Shown here one piece after another: positions 10,898 through 19,866 of a DNA stretch of 64,000 bases. The notes under the pieces were generated by a model. It was given only the letters and a program-made list of their open reading frames with translations. It had not been told where the DNA came from and did no database searches. The stretch is from Betaproteobacteria bacterium. Lineage in GTDB: Bacteria > Pseudomonadota > Gammaproteobacteria > Burkholderiales > UBA3065. Each line of letters opens with the position of its first letter. Position 1 is the stretch's first letter. Position numbers and translations under genes: made by a program. The stretch is from contig JAIXXL010000004.1 in NCBI GenBank assembly GCA_027490755.1, forward strand, positions 1 to 64,000. The letters run 5' to 3'.

Positions 10898-12373
10898 TCA
10901 GTCGAGGCCGAGCCTGGCGAACATCTCGTCGACCCGCGCCTTGACCGCTGCGTCCATGACGATGGGCGTACCCCACTCGCGCTGGGTCTCGCCCGGCAGC
11001 TTGTTGGTGGCGTCGATGCCCATCTTGCTGCCCAGCCCCGACACCGGGCTGGCGAAGTCGAGGTAGTCGATCGGCGTGTTCTCGGCCAGCAGCGTGTCGC
11101 GGGCCGGGTCGACGCGGGTGGTGATGGCCCAGATCACCTCTTTCCAGTCGCGCAGGTCGACGTCGTGGTCGAGCACGACGATGAACTTGGTGTACATGAA
11201 CTGCCGCAAAAAGCCCCAGATGCCGAACATCACACGGCGCGCGTGGCCGGGGTACTGCTTGCGGATCGAGACCAGCGCCATGCGGTAGCTGCAGCCCTCG
11301 GGCGGCAGGTAGAAATCCACCACCTCGGGGAATTGCCGCTGCAGGAAGGGTACGAACACCTCGTTCAGCGCCACGCCGAGCATGGCCGGCTCGTCGGGCG
11401 GCTTGCCGGTGTAGGTGCTGTGGTAGATGGCGTCCTTGCGCATGGTGATGCGCTCGACGGTAAAGACCGGGAAACTGTCGACCTCGTTGTAGTAGCCGGT
11501 GTGGTCGCCGAAGGGGCCTTCCGGTGCCGTCTCGCCGGGCGTCAGGTGGCCCTCGAGGATCATCTCGGCGTGCGCCGGCACCTGCAGGTCGGAGCCGAAC
11601 GCCTTGGCCAGTTCGGTGCGGCTGCCGCGCAGCAGGCCGGCGAACTGGTACTCGGACAGGGTATCGGGTACGGGCGTGACCGCGCCCAGCGTGGTGGCCG
11701 GGTCGGCGCCCAAGGCCACGCACATGGGGTAGGGCTTGCCAGGGTTCAGCTCGCAGTGGTCGCGGTAGTCGAGCGCACCGCCGCGGTGGGCGAGCCAGCG
11801 CATGATGAGCTTGTTGCGGCCGAGCAATTGCTGGCGGTAGATGCCGAGGTTCTGCCGTTTCTTGCGCGGGCCGCGGGTGATGGTGAGGCCCCAGGTCAGT
11901 AGCGGGCCCACATCGCCCGGCCAGCAGGTCTGGATCGGCAGCTGGGCAAGATCCACCGCGTCGCCCTCCAGCACGATCTCCTGGCATGGCGGCTTGCGGA
12001 TCACCTTGGGCGCCATCGACCAGATCTTGCCAATCAGCGGCAACGAGTCCCACGCCTGGCGAAGGTTCTTGGGCGGCTCCGGTTCCTTCAGGTACGACAG
12101 CGTCTTGCCGATCTCGCGCAGGCGCTGGCGCCAGTCGCTGCCCTCGATGCCCATGCCCAGCGCGACACGCTCCGGCGTGCCGAACAGGTTGCCGAGCACC
12201 GGCGTGGTGTAGCCGGGCACGTTCTCGAACAGCACCGCCGGCCCGCCGCGCTTGAGCAGCCGGTCGCAGAACTCGGTCATCTCCAGCACCGGGCTAACCG
12301 GCTCTTTCACGCGGATCAGCTGCCCGGTGGACTCGAGGTGCGCGATGAAGTCGCGCAGGTCGCGATACTTCAT
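10898..12373 (-). CDS. ubiD: 4-hydroxy-3-polyprenylbenzoate decarboxylase
   Basis: The 491-residue UbiD starts [19 protein letters not shown] at 12373; the longer open frame upstream belongs to the hemJ shadow. It uses prenylated FMN made by UbiX to decarboxylate the polyprenylated benzoate ring in ubiquinone synthesis. Family blocks include [13 protein letters not shown], the substrate/cofactor region [19 protein letters not shown], and the Glu/Arg-rich stretch [14 protein letters not shown]. Length is normal. Its ATG overlaps the hemJ stop by 4 bases, so it follows hemJ in one transcript. The cofactor synthase ubiX is at 25227. Confidence 0.96.
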   Translation of the reverse strand: MKYRDLRDFIAHLESTGQLIRVKEPVSPVLEMTEFCDRLLKRGGPAVLFENVPGYTTPVLGNLFGTPERVALGMGIEGSDWRQRLREIGKTLSYLKEPEPPKNLRQAWDSLPLIGKIWSMAPKVIRKPPCQEIVLEGDAVDLAQLPIQTCWPGDVGPLLTWGLTITRGPRKKRQNLGIYRQQLLGRNKLIMRWLAHRGGALDYRDHCELNPGKPYPMCVALGADPATTLGAVTPVPDTLSEYQFAGLLRGSRTELAKAFGSDLQVPAHAEMILEGHLTPGETAPEGPFGDHTGYYNEVDSFPVFTVERITMRKDAIYHSTYTGKPPDEPAMLGVALNEVFVPFLQRQFPEVVDFYLPPEGCSYRMALVSIRKQYPGHARRVMFGIWGFLRQFMYTKFIVVLDHDVDLRDWKEVIWAITTRVDPARDTLLAENTPIDYLDFASPVSGLGSKMGIDATNKLPGETQREWGTPIVMDAAVKARVDEMFARLGLD

Positions 12374-12792
12374 GCGGGCTTGAGGATGACGAGGAACACC
12401 ACCACGAACAGGGCCAGCACCGGGACCTCGTTGAACCAGCGGTACCAGACGTGGCTGCGGGTGTTGGCGCCGGCGCGGAAGCGCTTGAGCATGGCGCCGC
12501 AGACGTGGTGGTAGCCGACCAGGCCGACGACGATGGCGACCTTGATGTGCATCCACAGCGTGCCGGCGCCGATGCCGTAATACAGCCAGAGCGCCAGACC
12601 AAAGACCAGCGTGAGCCACATCAGCGGGCCGATGAAGCGGAACAGCTTGCCGGCCATCAGCAGCAGGCGCTCGCGCTCGGCCTCAGAGCCCTCGGGGACC
12701 ATCGCCAGGTTGACGAAGATGCGCGGCAGGTAGAACAGGCCGGCGAACCAGCTGGTCATGAAGATGATGTGCAGGGCTTTTACGGTGAGCAT
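12370..12792 (-). CDS. hemJ: Protoporphyrinogen oxidase HemJ
   Basis: The 140-residue membrane protein has about four helices and the HemJ N terminus: [20 protein letters not shown] followed by YLPRIFVN. The conserved heme-ligand His8 and Lys84 ([10 protein letters not shown]) are present, as is [12 protein letters not shown]. HemJ oxidises protoporphyrinogen IX to protoporphyrin IX in the inner membrane of bacteria that lack HemG or HemY, and this is the step before HemH. The gene is translationally coupled to ubiD (4-base overlap). The 5' leader contains the 14-base palindrome at 12843-12856. Confidence 0.93.
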   Translation of the reverse strand: MLTVKALHIIFMTSWFAGLFYLPRIFVNLAMVPEGSEAERERLLLMAGKLFRFIGPLMWLTLVFGLALWLYYGIGAGTLWMHIKVAIVVGLVGYHHVCGAMLKRFRAGANTRSHVWYRWFNEVPVLALFVVVFLVILKPA

Positions 12793-12842
12793 GGCTTTGG
12801 ACAGGCAGGAACGACGCAGTGTTGGCGGGACCGGGATGAGCC

Positions 12843-12856
12843 GGCGCCTTGGCGCC
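12843..12856. repeat. Palindrome GGCGCCTTGGCGCC upstream of hemJ
   Basis: Two GGCGCC arms are separated by TT, in the gap between the hydrolase stop and the hemJ start. The identical 14 bases occur at 27103-27116 upstream of hemH. It has no following T-run, so it is not a standard terminator. Confidence 0.5.
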
Positions 12857-12905
12857 CAGACGAGCGCCTGATGCGGACAGGCGACCGCGAGCGGCAGGCC
12901 GAAGT

Positions 12906-13547
12906 CTAGCCCGAGGCGGCGTCCGCCGTGGCGCCCAGCCAGAACTGGCGGACGAGTTGCTGCAGCAGGGGCAGCTGGCCGTGAAAGAAGTGCCCCGCAC
13001 CGGGGATGACCGTGACCGGCAGCGTCTGCGGCCGCGCCCAGTCCATCACGTCCGCAAGCGGCACGATCTCGTCATGCTCGCCATGCACCACCAGCGCCGG
13101 AACACCGACCGGCGGCGCGCTGACGCGCTTGGGCGAGGTGCCGGCGAGGATGAGGCTCTGCGGCGGCGGGTCGGTGCGGGCCGACGCCACGGTGGCCACC
13201 GCAGCGCCAAACGAGAAGCCGGCCAGCGTCAGCGGCAGGCCCGGATAGCGAGCCCGCAGCCAGGCCGCAGCGGCGAGCGCGTCCTCGACCTCGCCGACGC
13301 CGCGGTCGTAGGCACCCTCGCTCTGCCCGACCCCGCGAAAGTTGAAGCGCAGCGCGGCGCAGCCCAGCCTCACCAGCTCGCGCGCGATTGCCATCGGCAC
13401 CTTGTGGTGCATGGTGCCGCCGTCGGGCGGGTGCGGGTGACAGACGACAGCGATGGCGGTGGGCTGCGGCGGCGCGTCGAGGACGGCCTCGAGGGCGCCG
13501 GCGGGGCCGGGGATGGTGAGCTGCTCGCGGGTCGAGGGTTCACTCAC
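12906..13547 (-). CDS. Alpha/beta hydrolase of the dienelactone-hydrolase-like group
   Basis: The 213-residue protein starts with GTG at 13547. It carries the oxyanion-type segment VVCHPHPPDGGTMHHKV, the strand LRFNFRGVGQSEGAY, the nucleophile elbow GFSFGA (Ser about 113), the acid HGEHDEIVPL and the catalytic His in PGAGHFFHG. This architecture matches small CocE/NonD or YqiA-like serine hydrolases common next to housekeeping genes. The substrate is unknown. It follows the ferredoxin gene on the same strand, with the repeat at 13567-13668 in between. Confidence 0.85.
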   Translation of the reverse strand: MSEPSTREQLTIPGPAGALEAVLDAPPQPTAIAVVCHPHPPDGGTMHHKVPMAIARELVRLGCAALRFNFRGVGQSEGAYDRGVGEVEDALAAAAWLRARYPGLPLTLAGFSFGAAVATVASARTDPPPQSLILAGTSPKRVSAPPVGVPALVVHGEHDEIVPLADVMDWARPQTLPVTVIPGAGHFFHGQLPLLQQLVRQFWLGATADAASG

Positions 13548-13566
13548 AAGCGAAACTCAGCATCAG

Positions 13567-13668
13567 TGGCTGGCGGGGCGCATCGGGAAAGCTCTTCGAA
13601 GCGGGGTGCGAGCGAAGCGAGAGAGCGAGAGGAGCGTCCCGATGGAAGACCCGCCCGCCACCCTCACT
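13567..13668 (-). repeat. Intergenic repeat copy B, with outer inverted repeat
   Basis: Perfect arms CATCGGGA (13581-13588) and TCCCGATG (13637-13644) enclose AAGCTCTTCG (13589-13598). The sequence aligns along its length with the copy at 25891-25976, sharing GCGGGGCGC, AAGCTCTTCG, GAGAG.AG.GTCCCGA.GGAA and a GC-rich tail. Its right end coincides with the stop codon of the ferredoxin gene, so it sits directly 3' of that gene and may act as a hairpin, a terminator or a mobile palindromic repeat. Confidence 0.65.
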
Positions 13669-13987
13669 CAACCCGCAGCCGCTCGACCACCTCGCCGTGC
13701 CGCAGGTGCCGCTCGACGATCTCGTCGAGGTCCTCGTTGTCGACATAGCGGTACCAGACCGCCTCGGGGTAGACCACCAGCAGCGGGCCAGAGTCGCAGC
13801 GGTCCAGGCAGCCGGCCTTGTTGACACGCACCTTGCCGGGGCCGGCCAGGCCCATCGACTTGACCTTGGCCTTGGTGTGCTCGAAGGCCTTCACCGAGCC
13901 GCAGTCGGCGCAGCAGCCCTCGCCCGGCTCGCGCTGGTTGAGGCAGAAGAAGACGTGGTGGGAGAAGTGGCTGGCGGTATCGGACAT
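13664..13987 (-). CDS. (2Fe-2S) ferredoxin, thioredoxin-like (Shethna type)
   Basis: The 107-residue product starts MSDTASHFSHHVFFCLNQRE at 13987. It has the thioredoxin-like 2Fe-2S ferredoxin signature: cysteines at 15, 25, 26, 29, 60 and 64 in FFCLNQR, GCCADCG and KAGCLDRCDSGP, then VVYPEAVWY and YVDNEDLDEIVERHL. Such ferredoxins are small electron carriers whose best-known member is the Azotobacter Shethna II protective protein. The upstream open frame is a shadow of the MazG-like gene. Intergenic repeat copy B begins at its stop codon. Confidence 0.93.
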   Translation of the reverse strand: MSDTASHFSHHVFFCLNQREPGEGCCADCGSVKAFEHTKAKVKSMGLAGPGKVRVNKAGCLDRCDSGPLLVVYPEAVWYRYVDNEDLDEIVERHLRHGEVVERLRVE

Positions 13988-14064
13988 AAGGTCAGGCGCA
14001 GTTTGGGCTGGGTGGATCGGGACGGCGGACGGGTGGAGCGAGAGGCACGCGGCCGCTGACTCCG

Positions 14065-14421
14065 CTAGCGGATACCTGACTTGGCGCTGCTGCCGCGCGC
14101 GGCCTCCACCGGGTAGCGGCGGGCGTTGTCGGCGAGCTTGGACTCGGCGGCGGCGAGCAGGTCGATGCCCTGCACCTGCGCCAGCCGCAGCAGGTAGATG
14201 AAGACGTCGGCCATCTCGCGCGCGACCTCGTCGCGGGTCTGGGCCGGCAGAGCCGCGCTCTGCTCCGGCGTGAGCCACTGGAAGTGCTCGAGCAGCTCGG
14301 CGGCCTCGACAATCAGCGCGGCGGCGAGGTTCTTCGGCGTGTGGAACTGATCCCAGTCGCGCTCGGCGGCAAAGCGGCGCACCGCATCGTCGAGCGCGGC
14401 CAAACGGTCGGCCGGGCTCAC
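14065..14421 (-). CDS. MazG-like nucleotide pyrophosphohydrolase
   Basis: The 118-residue all-alpha NTP pyrophosphatase has the paired metal-binding motif EAAELLEHFQW (about 39-49) and EMADVFIYLLRLA (about 68-80), which together give the EExxE/ExxxD pattern. Members remove non-canonical or excess dNTPs; related single-domain enzymes are annotated as dCTP pyrophosphatase-like. The GTG start at 14421 overlaps the corC stop, suggesting coupled translation. The last 15 residues (EAARGSSAKSGIR) are a variable tail. Confidence 0.88.
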   Translation of the reverse strand: MSPADRLAALDDAVRRFAAERDWDQFHTPKNLAAALIVEAAELLEHFQWLTPEQSAALPAQTRDEVAREMADVFIYLLRLAQVQGIDLLAAAESKLADNARRYPVEAARGSSAKSGIR

Positions 14422-15266
14422 TGCGGCAGCACCTCGTCGTCGGCGGACAACACGCGCTGCACCAGCAGTGTGTGGATGCGCCGGCTGTCGGCGCGCAGCA
14501 CCTGGAACTGGAAGCCGCCGACGTTGACCTTCTCGCCGCGCTTGGGCACGCGGCCCAGCGCACGCACCACCAAGCCACCGATGGTGTCGACCTCCTCGAG
14601 CGGCAGGTCGGCCAGCAGCATCTCGTTGAAGTCGGCGATCTCGGTCTGCGCCTTGACGCGGTAGCGGCCCGGCCGCTCCTCGACGATGTTGTCCTCGTCC
14701 TCGTCGTAGTCGTACTCGTCGTCGATGTCGCCGACGATCTGCTCCAGCACGTCCTCGATGGTCACCAGACCGGCCACGCCCCCGTACTCGTCCACCACCA
14801 CCGCCATGTGGTTGCGGTTGGCGCGGAAGTCGCGCAGCAGCATGTTGAGGCGCTTGGATTCGGGGACAAATACGGCCGGCCGCAGCATCTCGCGCACGTC
14901 GAAGCTGTCCTCGGCGTAGAAGCGCAGCACGTCCTTGGCCAGCAGGATGCCGAGCACCTTGTCGCGCTCGCCCTCGAACACCGGGAAACGGCTGTGCGCC
15001 GTCTCCAGCACGAAGGGGATGAAGGACTCCGGCGGGTCCTCGATGTCGATCATGTCCATCTGCGCGCGCGGGACCATCACGTCGCGCACCGCCATCTCAG
15101 ACATGGCCAAGGCGCCCTCGATGATGGAGAGCGCGTCGCTGTCGATCAGGTGCCGCTCGTAGGCGGAGTGAAGGAGTTCGATGAGCTGCTCGCGGTCTTC
15201 GGGCTCGCGCAGCAAGAGTGCGCTGAGCCGGTCGAGCAGCCCCGGTTTATGACTGGGGTCGTCCAT
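14418..15266 (-). CDS. corC: CorC/HlyC family CBS-domain protein
   Basis: The 282-residue cytosolic protein lacks the N-terminal DUF21 membrane domain. It contains a CBS pair (about residues 60-190) with VRDVMVPRAQMDMIDIEDPP, HSRFPVFEG and MAVVVDEYGGVAGLVTIED. An acidic linker (DIDDEYDYDEDEDN) follows, then a C-terminal CorC_HlyC domain (ADLPLEEVDTIGGLV, GRVPKRGEKV). It is linked to magnesium and cobalt efflux. It follows ybeY and phoH in the conserved miaB-phoH-ybeY-corC order on the minus strand. Confidence 0.93.
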   Translation of the reverse strand: MDDPSHKPGLLDRLSALLLREPEDREQLIELLHSAYERHLIDSDALSIIEGALAMSEMAVRDVMVPRAQMDMIDIEDPPESFIPFVLETAHSRFPVFEGERDKVLGILLAKDVLRFYAEDSFDVREMLRPAVFVPESKRLNMLLRDFRANRNHMAVVVDEYGGVAGLVTIEDVLEQIVGDIDDEYDYDEDEDNIVEERPGRYRVKAQTEIADFNEMLLADLPLEEVDTIGGLVVRALGRVPKRGEKVNVGGFQFQVLRADSRRIHTLLVQRVLSADDEVLPQ

Positions 15267-15285
15267 GTGCAGGCGTGCGGGTGGG

Positions 15286-15795
15286 TCAGCCCTGTATCGG
15301 CGCGCTGCGATCGGCGTAAGGATCGGGGATGCGCATGCGGCCGAGGATAACGCGTTCGAGCGATTCCATCACGGATGCGGACGCATCTTCCTCGTGGTCG
15401 TGGCCCTGCAGGTGCAGGATGCCGTGCACAAGAAGGTGGGCGTAGTGCTCGCGCAGGGGCTTGCCCTGGGCCAGCGCCTCGGCACGCACAACCGGCGCGC
15501 AGAGGACGATGTCGCCCTCGACCGGCGACGCATCGGCCTCGCTGTAGACGAAGGTGAGCACATTGGTGGCGTAGTCCTTGCCGCGGAAGTCGCGGTTGAG
15601 CGTGCGGCCCTCGTCCTCGTCGACAAAGCGGACGGTGACCAGCGCGTCACCAGCCAGCGCGGCAGCGACCCAGCGGCGGAGCTGCGGCCGCGGCGGCAGG
15701 TCGGTGTCATGGCTGGCGTACTGCACCGCCAGCGCCAGGCGGTGGCGGCACGGCTCGGGGGCCACACCGGCCGCGCTCGATCGCTGCCCGGCCAC
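15286..15795 (-). CDS. ybeY: Endoribonuclease YbeY (16S rRNA maturation)
   Basis: The 169-residue metallo-RNase starts with GTG at 15795. The zinc-binding signature [18 protein letters not shown] (about 120-137) supplies the three conserved His residues. Upstream is the family core [20 protein letters not shown] and [10 protein letters not shown]. YbeY processes the 3' end of 16S rRNA and takes part in ribosome quality control. The N-terminal 20 residues ([18 protein letters not shown]) are variable, and a downstream start is possible. It lies 6 bases after phoH. Confidence 0.95.
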   Translation of the reverse strand: MAGQRSSAAGVAPEPCRHRLALAVQYASHDTDLPPRPQLRRWVAAALAGDALVTVRFVDEDEGRTLNRDFRGKDYATNVLTFVYSEADASPVEGDIVLCAPVVRAEALAQGKPLREHYAHLLVHGILHLQGHDHEEDASASVMESLERVILGRMRIPDPYADRSAPIQG

Positions 15796-15801
15796 GCCGC
15801 C

Positions 15802-16767
15802 CTACTCCGCCGGCCCGCGCCGCGTGTCGTGGCGGTCGTAGGCGTCGACGATGCGCGCGACCAGCGGGTGACGCACCACATCCTCGGCGGTGAAGTTGCA
15901 GAATGCGATGCCGCGCACCTTGGCCAGCACCTGCCGGGCATCGACCAGGCCGCTGCGCTGCTTCGGGCCCAGGTCGATCTGCGTGACGTCGCCGGTGATC
16001 ACGGCGCGGCTGCCAAAGCCGATGCGGGTCAGGAACATCTTCATCTGCTCGGGCGTGGTGTTCTGCGCCTCATCGAGGATGACAAAGCTCTGGTTCAGGG
16101 TTCGGCCGCGCATGTAGGCCAGCGGCGCGACCTCGATGGTGCCCTTCTCGAACAGGCGCCCGACCTTGTCGAAGCCCATCAGGTCGTAGAGCGCGTCGTA
16201 GAGCGGGCGCAGGTAGGGGTCGACCTTCTGCGCCAGGTCGCCGGGCAGGAAGCCGAGCTTCTCGCCGGCCTCCACCGCCGGCCGCACCAGCACCACGCGC
16301 CGGACCAGGTCGCGCTCCAGCGCATCTACGGCGCAGGCCACCGCGAGGTAGGTCTTGCCGGTGCCGGCCGGGCCCACACCAAAGGTGAGGTCGTGGCTCA
16401 GCATCTGCCGGATGTAGGCGTCCTGGTGCGGCGTACGGCCGCGCAGGTCGGTGCGACGGGTGCGCAGCAGCGGCACCTCGTCGGCCTCGGCCACCGCCCG
16501 CGGCGCCAGGTGGCGCGCCTCGATCAGGCCGAGCTGCACGTCGTCGACGCTGAGCGGCTGCTGCGAGCGCTCATAGAAACGCTGCAGCACCTGCGCCGCC
16601 TGCTCGCAGCCATCGCCGCGCAGGGTGAAGCGCTCGCCGCGGCGCGAGATGTGAACGTCGAGCGCGGTCTCGATCTGGCGCAGGTTCTCGTCCAGCGCGC
16701 CGCACAGGTTGGCCAGCCGCAGGTTGTCGACCGGCTCGAAGCGCAGCTCGATGGGGGGCGCGGTCAC
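15802..16767 (-). CDS. phoH: PhoH family protein (YbeZ), ATPase
   Basis: The 321-residue PhoH-like ATPase has Walker [17 protein letters not shown] and Walker [20 protein letters not shown], then [12 protein letters not shown]. An N-terminal KH-like region (about residues 1-105) precedes the ATPase domain. YbeZ partners with YbeY in rRNA processing, consistent with the gene order. The GTG start at 16767 overlaps the miaB stop by 4 bases (GTGA), which makes miaB-phoH-ybeY-corC a likely operon. Confidence 0.95.
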   Translation of the reverse strand: MTAPPIELRFEPVDNLRLANLCGALDENLRQIETALDVHISRRGERFTLRGDGCEQAAQVLQRFYERSQQPLSVDDVQLGLIEARHLAPRAVAEADEVPLLRTRRTDLRGRTPHQDAYIRQMLSHDLTFGVGPAGTGKTYLAVACAVDALERDLVRRVVLVRPAVEAGEKLGFLPGDLAQKVDPYLRPLYDALYDLMGFDKVGRLFEKGTIEVAPLAYMRGRTLNQSFVILDEAQNTTPEQMKMFLTRIGFGSRAVITGDVTQIDLGPKQRSGLVDARQVLAKVRGIAFCNFTAEDVVRHPLVARIVDAYDRHDTRRGPAE

Positions 16768-18152
16768 GCCCGCAGCACCAGCTCGCCGCGCAGCGAGTGC
16801 GGGTAGGCGTGGGTGATGCGCAGCTCGACAAAGTTGTGCATCAACCGGTCGCGGGCCAGGCCATGCGGCACGGCGAAATTCACCACGCGGTTGTTGTCGG
16901 TACGCGCGGCCAGTTCGTTGGGGTCCTTCTTGGCCGGCGCCTCGACCAGCGCACGCTGCACGGTGCCCACCATGGCCGTGTTGATGCGGTCGGCCTGGGT
17001 CTGGATCTGCGCCTGCAGACGCATCAGGCGCTCGACCTTGAGCTCGTGCGGCGTGTCGTCCTGCAGCTCGGCGGCGGGCGTGCCCGGCCGGCGCGAGTAG
17101 ATGAAGCTGAAGCTCTGGTCGAAGTCGAGCTCCTCGATCAGGCGCATGGTCGCCTCGAAGTCGGCCCCGGTCTCGCCGGGGAAGCCGACGATGAAGTCTG
17201 ACGAGAGGCAGATGTCGGGGCGCACCTTCCTGAGTCTGCGGATGATCGACTTGTACTCCATCGCCGTGTGTCCGCGCTTCATCGCCGCGAGGATGCGGTC
17301 GGAGCCGCTCTGCACCGGCAGGTGCAGGTGACTCACCAGCTTCGGGCAGGTGGCGTAGGCGTCGATCAGGCGCTGCGTCATCTCGCGCGGGTGGCTGGTG
17401 GTGTAGCGGATGCGCTCGATGCCGTCGATGTCGTTGACCAGCTCGAGCAACAGGGCGAAGTCGGCAAAGGCGCCCGCGCCCTCCATGCCCTCACCCGCCA
17501 GACCCTCACCCGCCAGCCCGTGCATGGCGCCGCGGTAGGCGTTCACGTTCTGGCCCAGCAGAGTCACCTCCTTGACGCCACGCTGGGCCAGGTCGGTGAT
17601 GTCGGCGAGCACGTCTAGCAGCGGCCGCGAGACCTCCTCACCGCGGGTGTAGGGCACCACGCAGAAGGTGCAGTACTTGCTGCAGCCCTCCATGATCGAG
17701 ACGAACGCGCTGGCGCCCTCGACCCGTGCCGGCGGCAGGCTGTCGAACTTCTCGATCTCGGGGAAGGTGATGTCGACCGCGGCGCGACCGGTGCGGCGGC
17801 GCTGCTCGATCAGCTCGGGCAGGCGGTGCAGGGTCTGCGGGCCGAACACCACGTCGACGTAGCGCGCACGCTTGACGATGGCCTCGCCCTCCTGGCTGGC
17901 GACGCAACCACCCACACCCACCACCACGTCCGGGTTGGCCTGCTTGTACTCGCGGATCCAGCCCAAGTCGGTGAACACCTTCTCCTGCGCCTTCTCGCGC
18001 ACCGAGCAGGTGTTGAAGAGGATGACCTGCGCCTGCTGCGGGTCGTCGGTCGGCGTCATGCCGTACTCGGCCTCGAGCACGTCGCCCATCCGGGACGAGT
18101 CGTACTCGTTCATCTGGCAGCCGTAGGTCTTGATGAAGTACTTGCCAGCCAC
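16764..18152 (-). CDS. miaB: tRNA-2-methylthio-N6-dimethylallyladenosine synthase
   Basis: The 462-residue radical-SAM methylthiotransferase modifies i6A37 of tRNAs reading U-starting codons. Three N-terminal cysteines for the auxiliary cluster are seen in [23 protein letters not shown] and [11 protein letters not shown]. The radical-SAM CxxxCxxC motif is [15 protein letters not shown]. The C-terminal TRAM domain ends with [14 protein letters not shown]. It starts with GTG at 18152. A Gly-rich insertion ([16 protein letters not shown]) follows NAYRGAMHG, where other MiaB proteins are shorter; it looks like a small internal duplication. Confidence 0.96.
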   Translation of the reverse strand: MAGKYFIKTYGCQMNEYDSSRMGDVLEAEYGMTPTDDPQQAQVILFNTCSVREKAQEKVFTDLGWIREYKQANPDVVVGVGGCVASQEGEAIVKRARYVDVVFGPQTLHRLPELIEQRRRTGRAAVDITFPEIEKFDSLPPARVEGASAFVSIMEGCSKYCTFCVVPYTRGEEVSRPLLDVLADITDLAQRGVKEVTLLGQNVNAYRGAMHGLAGEGLAGEGMEGAGAFADFALLLELVNDIDGIERIRYTTSHPREMTQRLIDAYATCPKLVSHLHLPVQSGSDRILAAMKRGHTAMEYKSIIRRLRKVRPDICLSSDFIVGFPGETGADFEATMRLIEELDFDQSFSFIYSRRPGTPAAELQDDTPHELKVERLMRLQAQIQTQADRINTAMVGTVQRALVEAPAKKDPNELAARTDNNRVVNFAVPHGLARDRLMHNFVELRITHAYPHSLRGELVLRA

Positions 18153-18213
18153 GCGCTTCAGTCCGTCGGGGCGGTGTGAACGATCGAGGCGCAGCGGCCC
18201 GCAGGGAGGCCGT

Positions 18214-18624
18214 TCAACGCAGCTGCAGCTTGGACTTGGTCGGCTGGCAGTCGACCGCGCCGATGGCGACGATGTCGCGCTGGATCATCTCGCGGGCCTG
18301 GGTGGGCTGCACCGGGCATACATAGTTGCCGTTGACCAGCGCCTTCATCTGCTCCTTGCGCTTGCTGTCGTAGGCCTTGCCGATGATGTCGAGCTCGCCC
18401 GGCTCGGCGCCGCAGCGCTGGCCGAAGTCGAGCAGGCTCTTGCGCAGGTCGCTGAAATTGGGCACGCCGCAGAGTTCGTACTGGGCAGACTTGCGCGCCA
18501 CCATCTGCGCCGAATCCTTGGCCTTCTGCAGGTCGGAGGCGGGCATGGCGAGGGCCGCGCCGGGGATCGCCAGAGCGGCAAGCAGCGCGGGAGTGACAGT
18601 AAAACGGGTAAGGGTCAGTTTCAT
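18214..18624 (-). CDS. Small exported protein of unknown function
   Basis: The 136-residue product starts [20 protein letters not shown], with MANMKL three codons earlier as an alternative. A clear signal peptide is probably cut after ALAM or ALA around residue 27. The mature part is about 110 residues with four cysteines, in [26 protein letters not shown] and AVDCQPTK, which probably form two disulfides in the periplasm. No family was recognised. It diverges from kdsC and precedes miaB by 61 bases, so it may share a transcript with miaB. Codon use matches its neighbours. Confidence 0.75.
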   Translation of the reverse strand: MKLTLTRFTVTPALLAALAIPGAALAMPASDLQKAKDSAQMVARKSAQYELCGVPNFSDLRKSLLDFGQRCGAEPGELDIIGKAYDSKRKEQMKALVNGNYVCPVQPTQAREMIQRDIVAIGAVDCQPTKSKLQLR

Positions 18625-18633
18625 GTTGGCCAT

Positions 18634-18639
18634 TATAAT
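18634..18639 (+). promoter_or_regulatory. Possible -10 element for kdsC-lpt operon
   Basis: TATAAT stands out in a GC-rich divergent gap, about 50 bases before the kdsC start. No convincing -35 hexamer is visible at the right distance, so this is only a candidate. It also overlaps the start region of the divergent exported-protein gene. Confidence 0.35.
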
Positions 18640-18689
18640 CGACGCCCCCGATCCCGCCCCCGGCCGCCGCGCCGCATCCACACACCACC

Positions 18690-19214
18690 ATGCAGGAAGC
18701 TTACGAACGCGCCCGCGGCGTGAAACTGGTCATCTTCGACGTCGACGGCGTGCTCACAGACGGCCGCATCTACATCACCGACAGCGGCGAGGAGATGAAG
18801 GGCTTCCACTCGCGCGATGGGCACGGCATGAAGCTGCTCAAGAACGCCGGCCTGGAGACCGCGATCATCTCCGGGCGCACCGCGCGCTGCGTCGAGGTGA
18901 GGGCCAGCAGTCTGGACGTCGGCGTGCTGTACCAGGGCGTCGAGGACAAGGTGGCGGTGTTCGAGGAGCTGCTGGCGCGCACCGGCCTGGCGCCGGAGCA
19001 GACCGCCTACATCGGCGACGACATCGTCGACCTGCCGGTGATGCGCCGCTGCGGCTTTGCCGCTTGCGTGCCGGAGGCGCCGGAGGTGGTTCGCGCCAAC
19101 GCGCACTACATCTGCAAGCTGCCCGGCGGCCACGGCGCGGTGCGCGAGTGGTGCGAGATGATCCTGCACGCGCAGGCGCGCTTCGACGCGGCGCTGGCGC
19201 GCTACATGGGCTGA
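18690..19214 (+). CDS. kdsC: 3-deoxy-D-manno-octulosonate 8-phosphate phosphatase
   Basis: The 174-residue HAD-superfamily phosphatase (C0 type, no cap domain) releases KDO for lipopolysaccharide core synthesis. The motifs are VIFDVDGVLTDGRIY (nucleophile and acid/base Asp), ETAIISGRTARCVE, and the loop YIGDDIVDLPVMRRCGFA. The HSRDGHGMKLL segment is typical of KdsC. It heads a long plus-strand operon with lptC 10 bases downstream, as in many proteobacteria. Confidence 0.96.
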   Translation: MQEAYERARGVKLVIFDVDGVLTDGRIYITDSGEEMKGFHSRDGHGMKLLKNAGLETAIISGRTARCVEVRASSLDVGVLYQGVEDKVAVFEELLARTGLAPEQTAYIGDDIVDLPVMRRCGFAACVPEAPEVVRANAHYICKLPGGHGAVREWCEMILHAQARFDAALARYMG

Positions 19215-19224
19215 GCCGACGCGG

Positions 19225-19866
19225 ATGAGCGACCGCCCGGCACTCTGGTTCCCGCTGGTCCTGCTGGCGGCGCTGGCTGCGCTGACCACCTGGCTCGACT
19301 TCGAGGTGCGCAGCAGCATGACCGAGGCAGCCTCACGCGACCGCCACGACCCCGACACCATCCTGCACAACTTCAGCGCCCGCCAGACCGGCAAGACCGG
19401 CGCGGTGGAGCTCACCCTGCAGGCGAAGACGCTGCGCCACTACATGGACGACGGCAGCACCGAGATGGAGGCGCCCCGGGTCGAGCACCGCGACGCCAAG
19501 GGCAACACGCTGAGCGTGCGCAGCGACCGCGGCCGCACCTCGGGCGACCGCAAGACGCTGGAGTTCGACGGGCGCGTGACGCTGCGCCAGGGCGGCGCGG
19601 TCAAGTCGCCAGCCACGCTCGAGACCAGCTACATCAAGGTGCTGCCCGACAAGCGCTTCGCCAGCACCGACCGCCCAGTGCGCATCAGCGCACCCGGCAC
19701 CCTTATCACCGGCCATGGATTAGACTTTGACATGAATGCCCGCACGCTCAAGCTGCGTTCGCGGGTCAAGGTCACCTATCAACCGCCTGGCAGACATGCT
19801 TCCAACACCCCTTCTCCTGCGCCGCGCCGGCCTGACCGCAGCGCTGCTGGCCGTCGGGCTGGCTAG
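19225..19866 (+). CDS. lptC: LPS export ABC transporter periplasmic protein LptC
   Basis: The 213-residue bitopic protein has one N-terminal transmembrane helix (PLVLLAALAALTTWLDF) and a periplasmic beta-jellyroll (about residues 45-185) with TILHNFSARQTG, LTLQAKTLRHY and DKRFASTDRPVRI. LptC passes lipopolysaccharide from LptBFG to LptA. Its 3' end overlaps lptA by 71 bases in a different frame, and its last 23 residues (basic, Pro-rich) probably extend beyond the jellyroll. A shorter functional C terminus is therefore likely. Confidence 0.92.
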   Translation: MSDRPALWFPLVLLAALAALTTWLDFEVRSSMTEAASRDRHDPDTILHNFSARQTGKTGAVELTLQAKTLRHYMDDGSTEMEAPRVEHRDAKGNTLSVRSDRGRTSGDRKTLEFDGRVTLRQGGAVKSPATLETSYIKVLPDKRFASTDRPVRISAPGTLITGHGLDFDMNARTLKLRSRVKVTYQPPGRHASNTPSPAPRRPDRSAAGRRAG

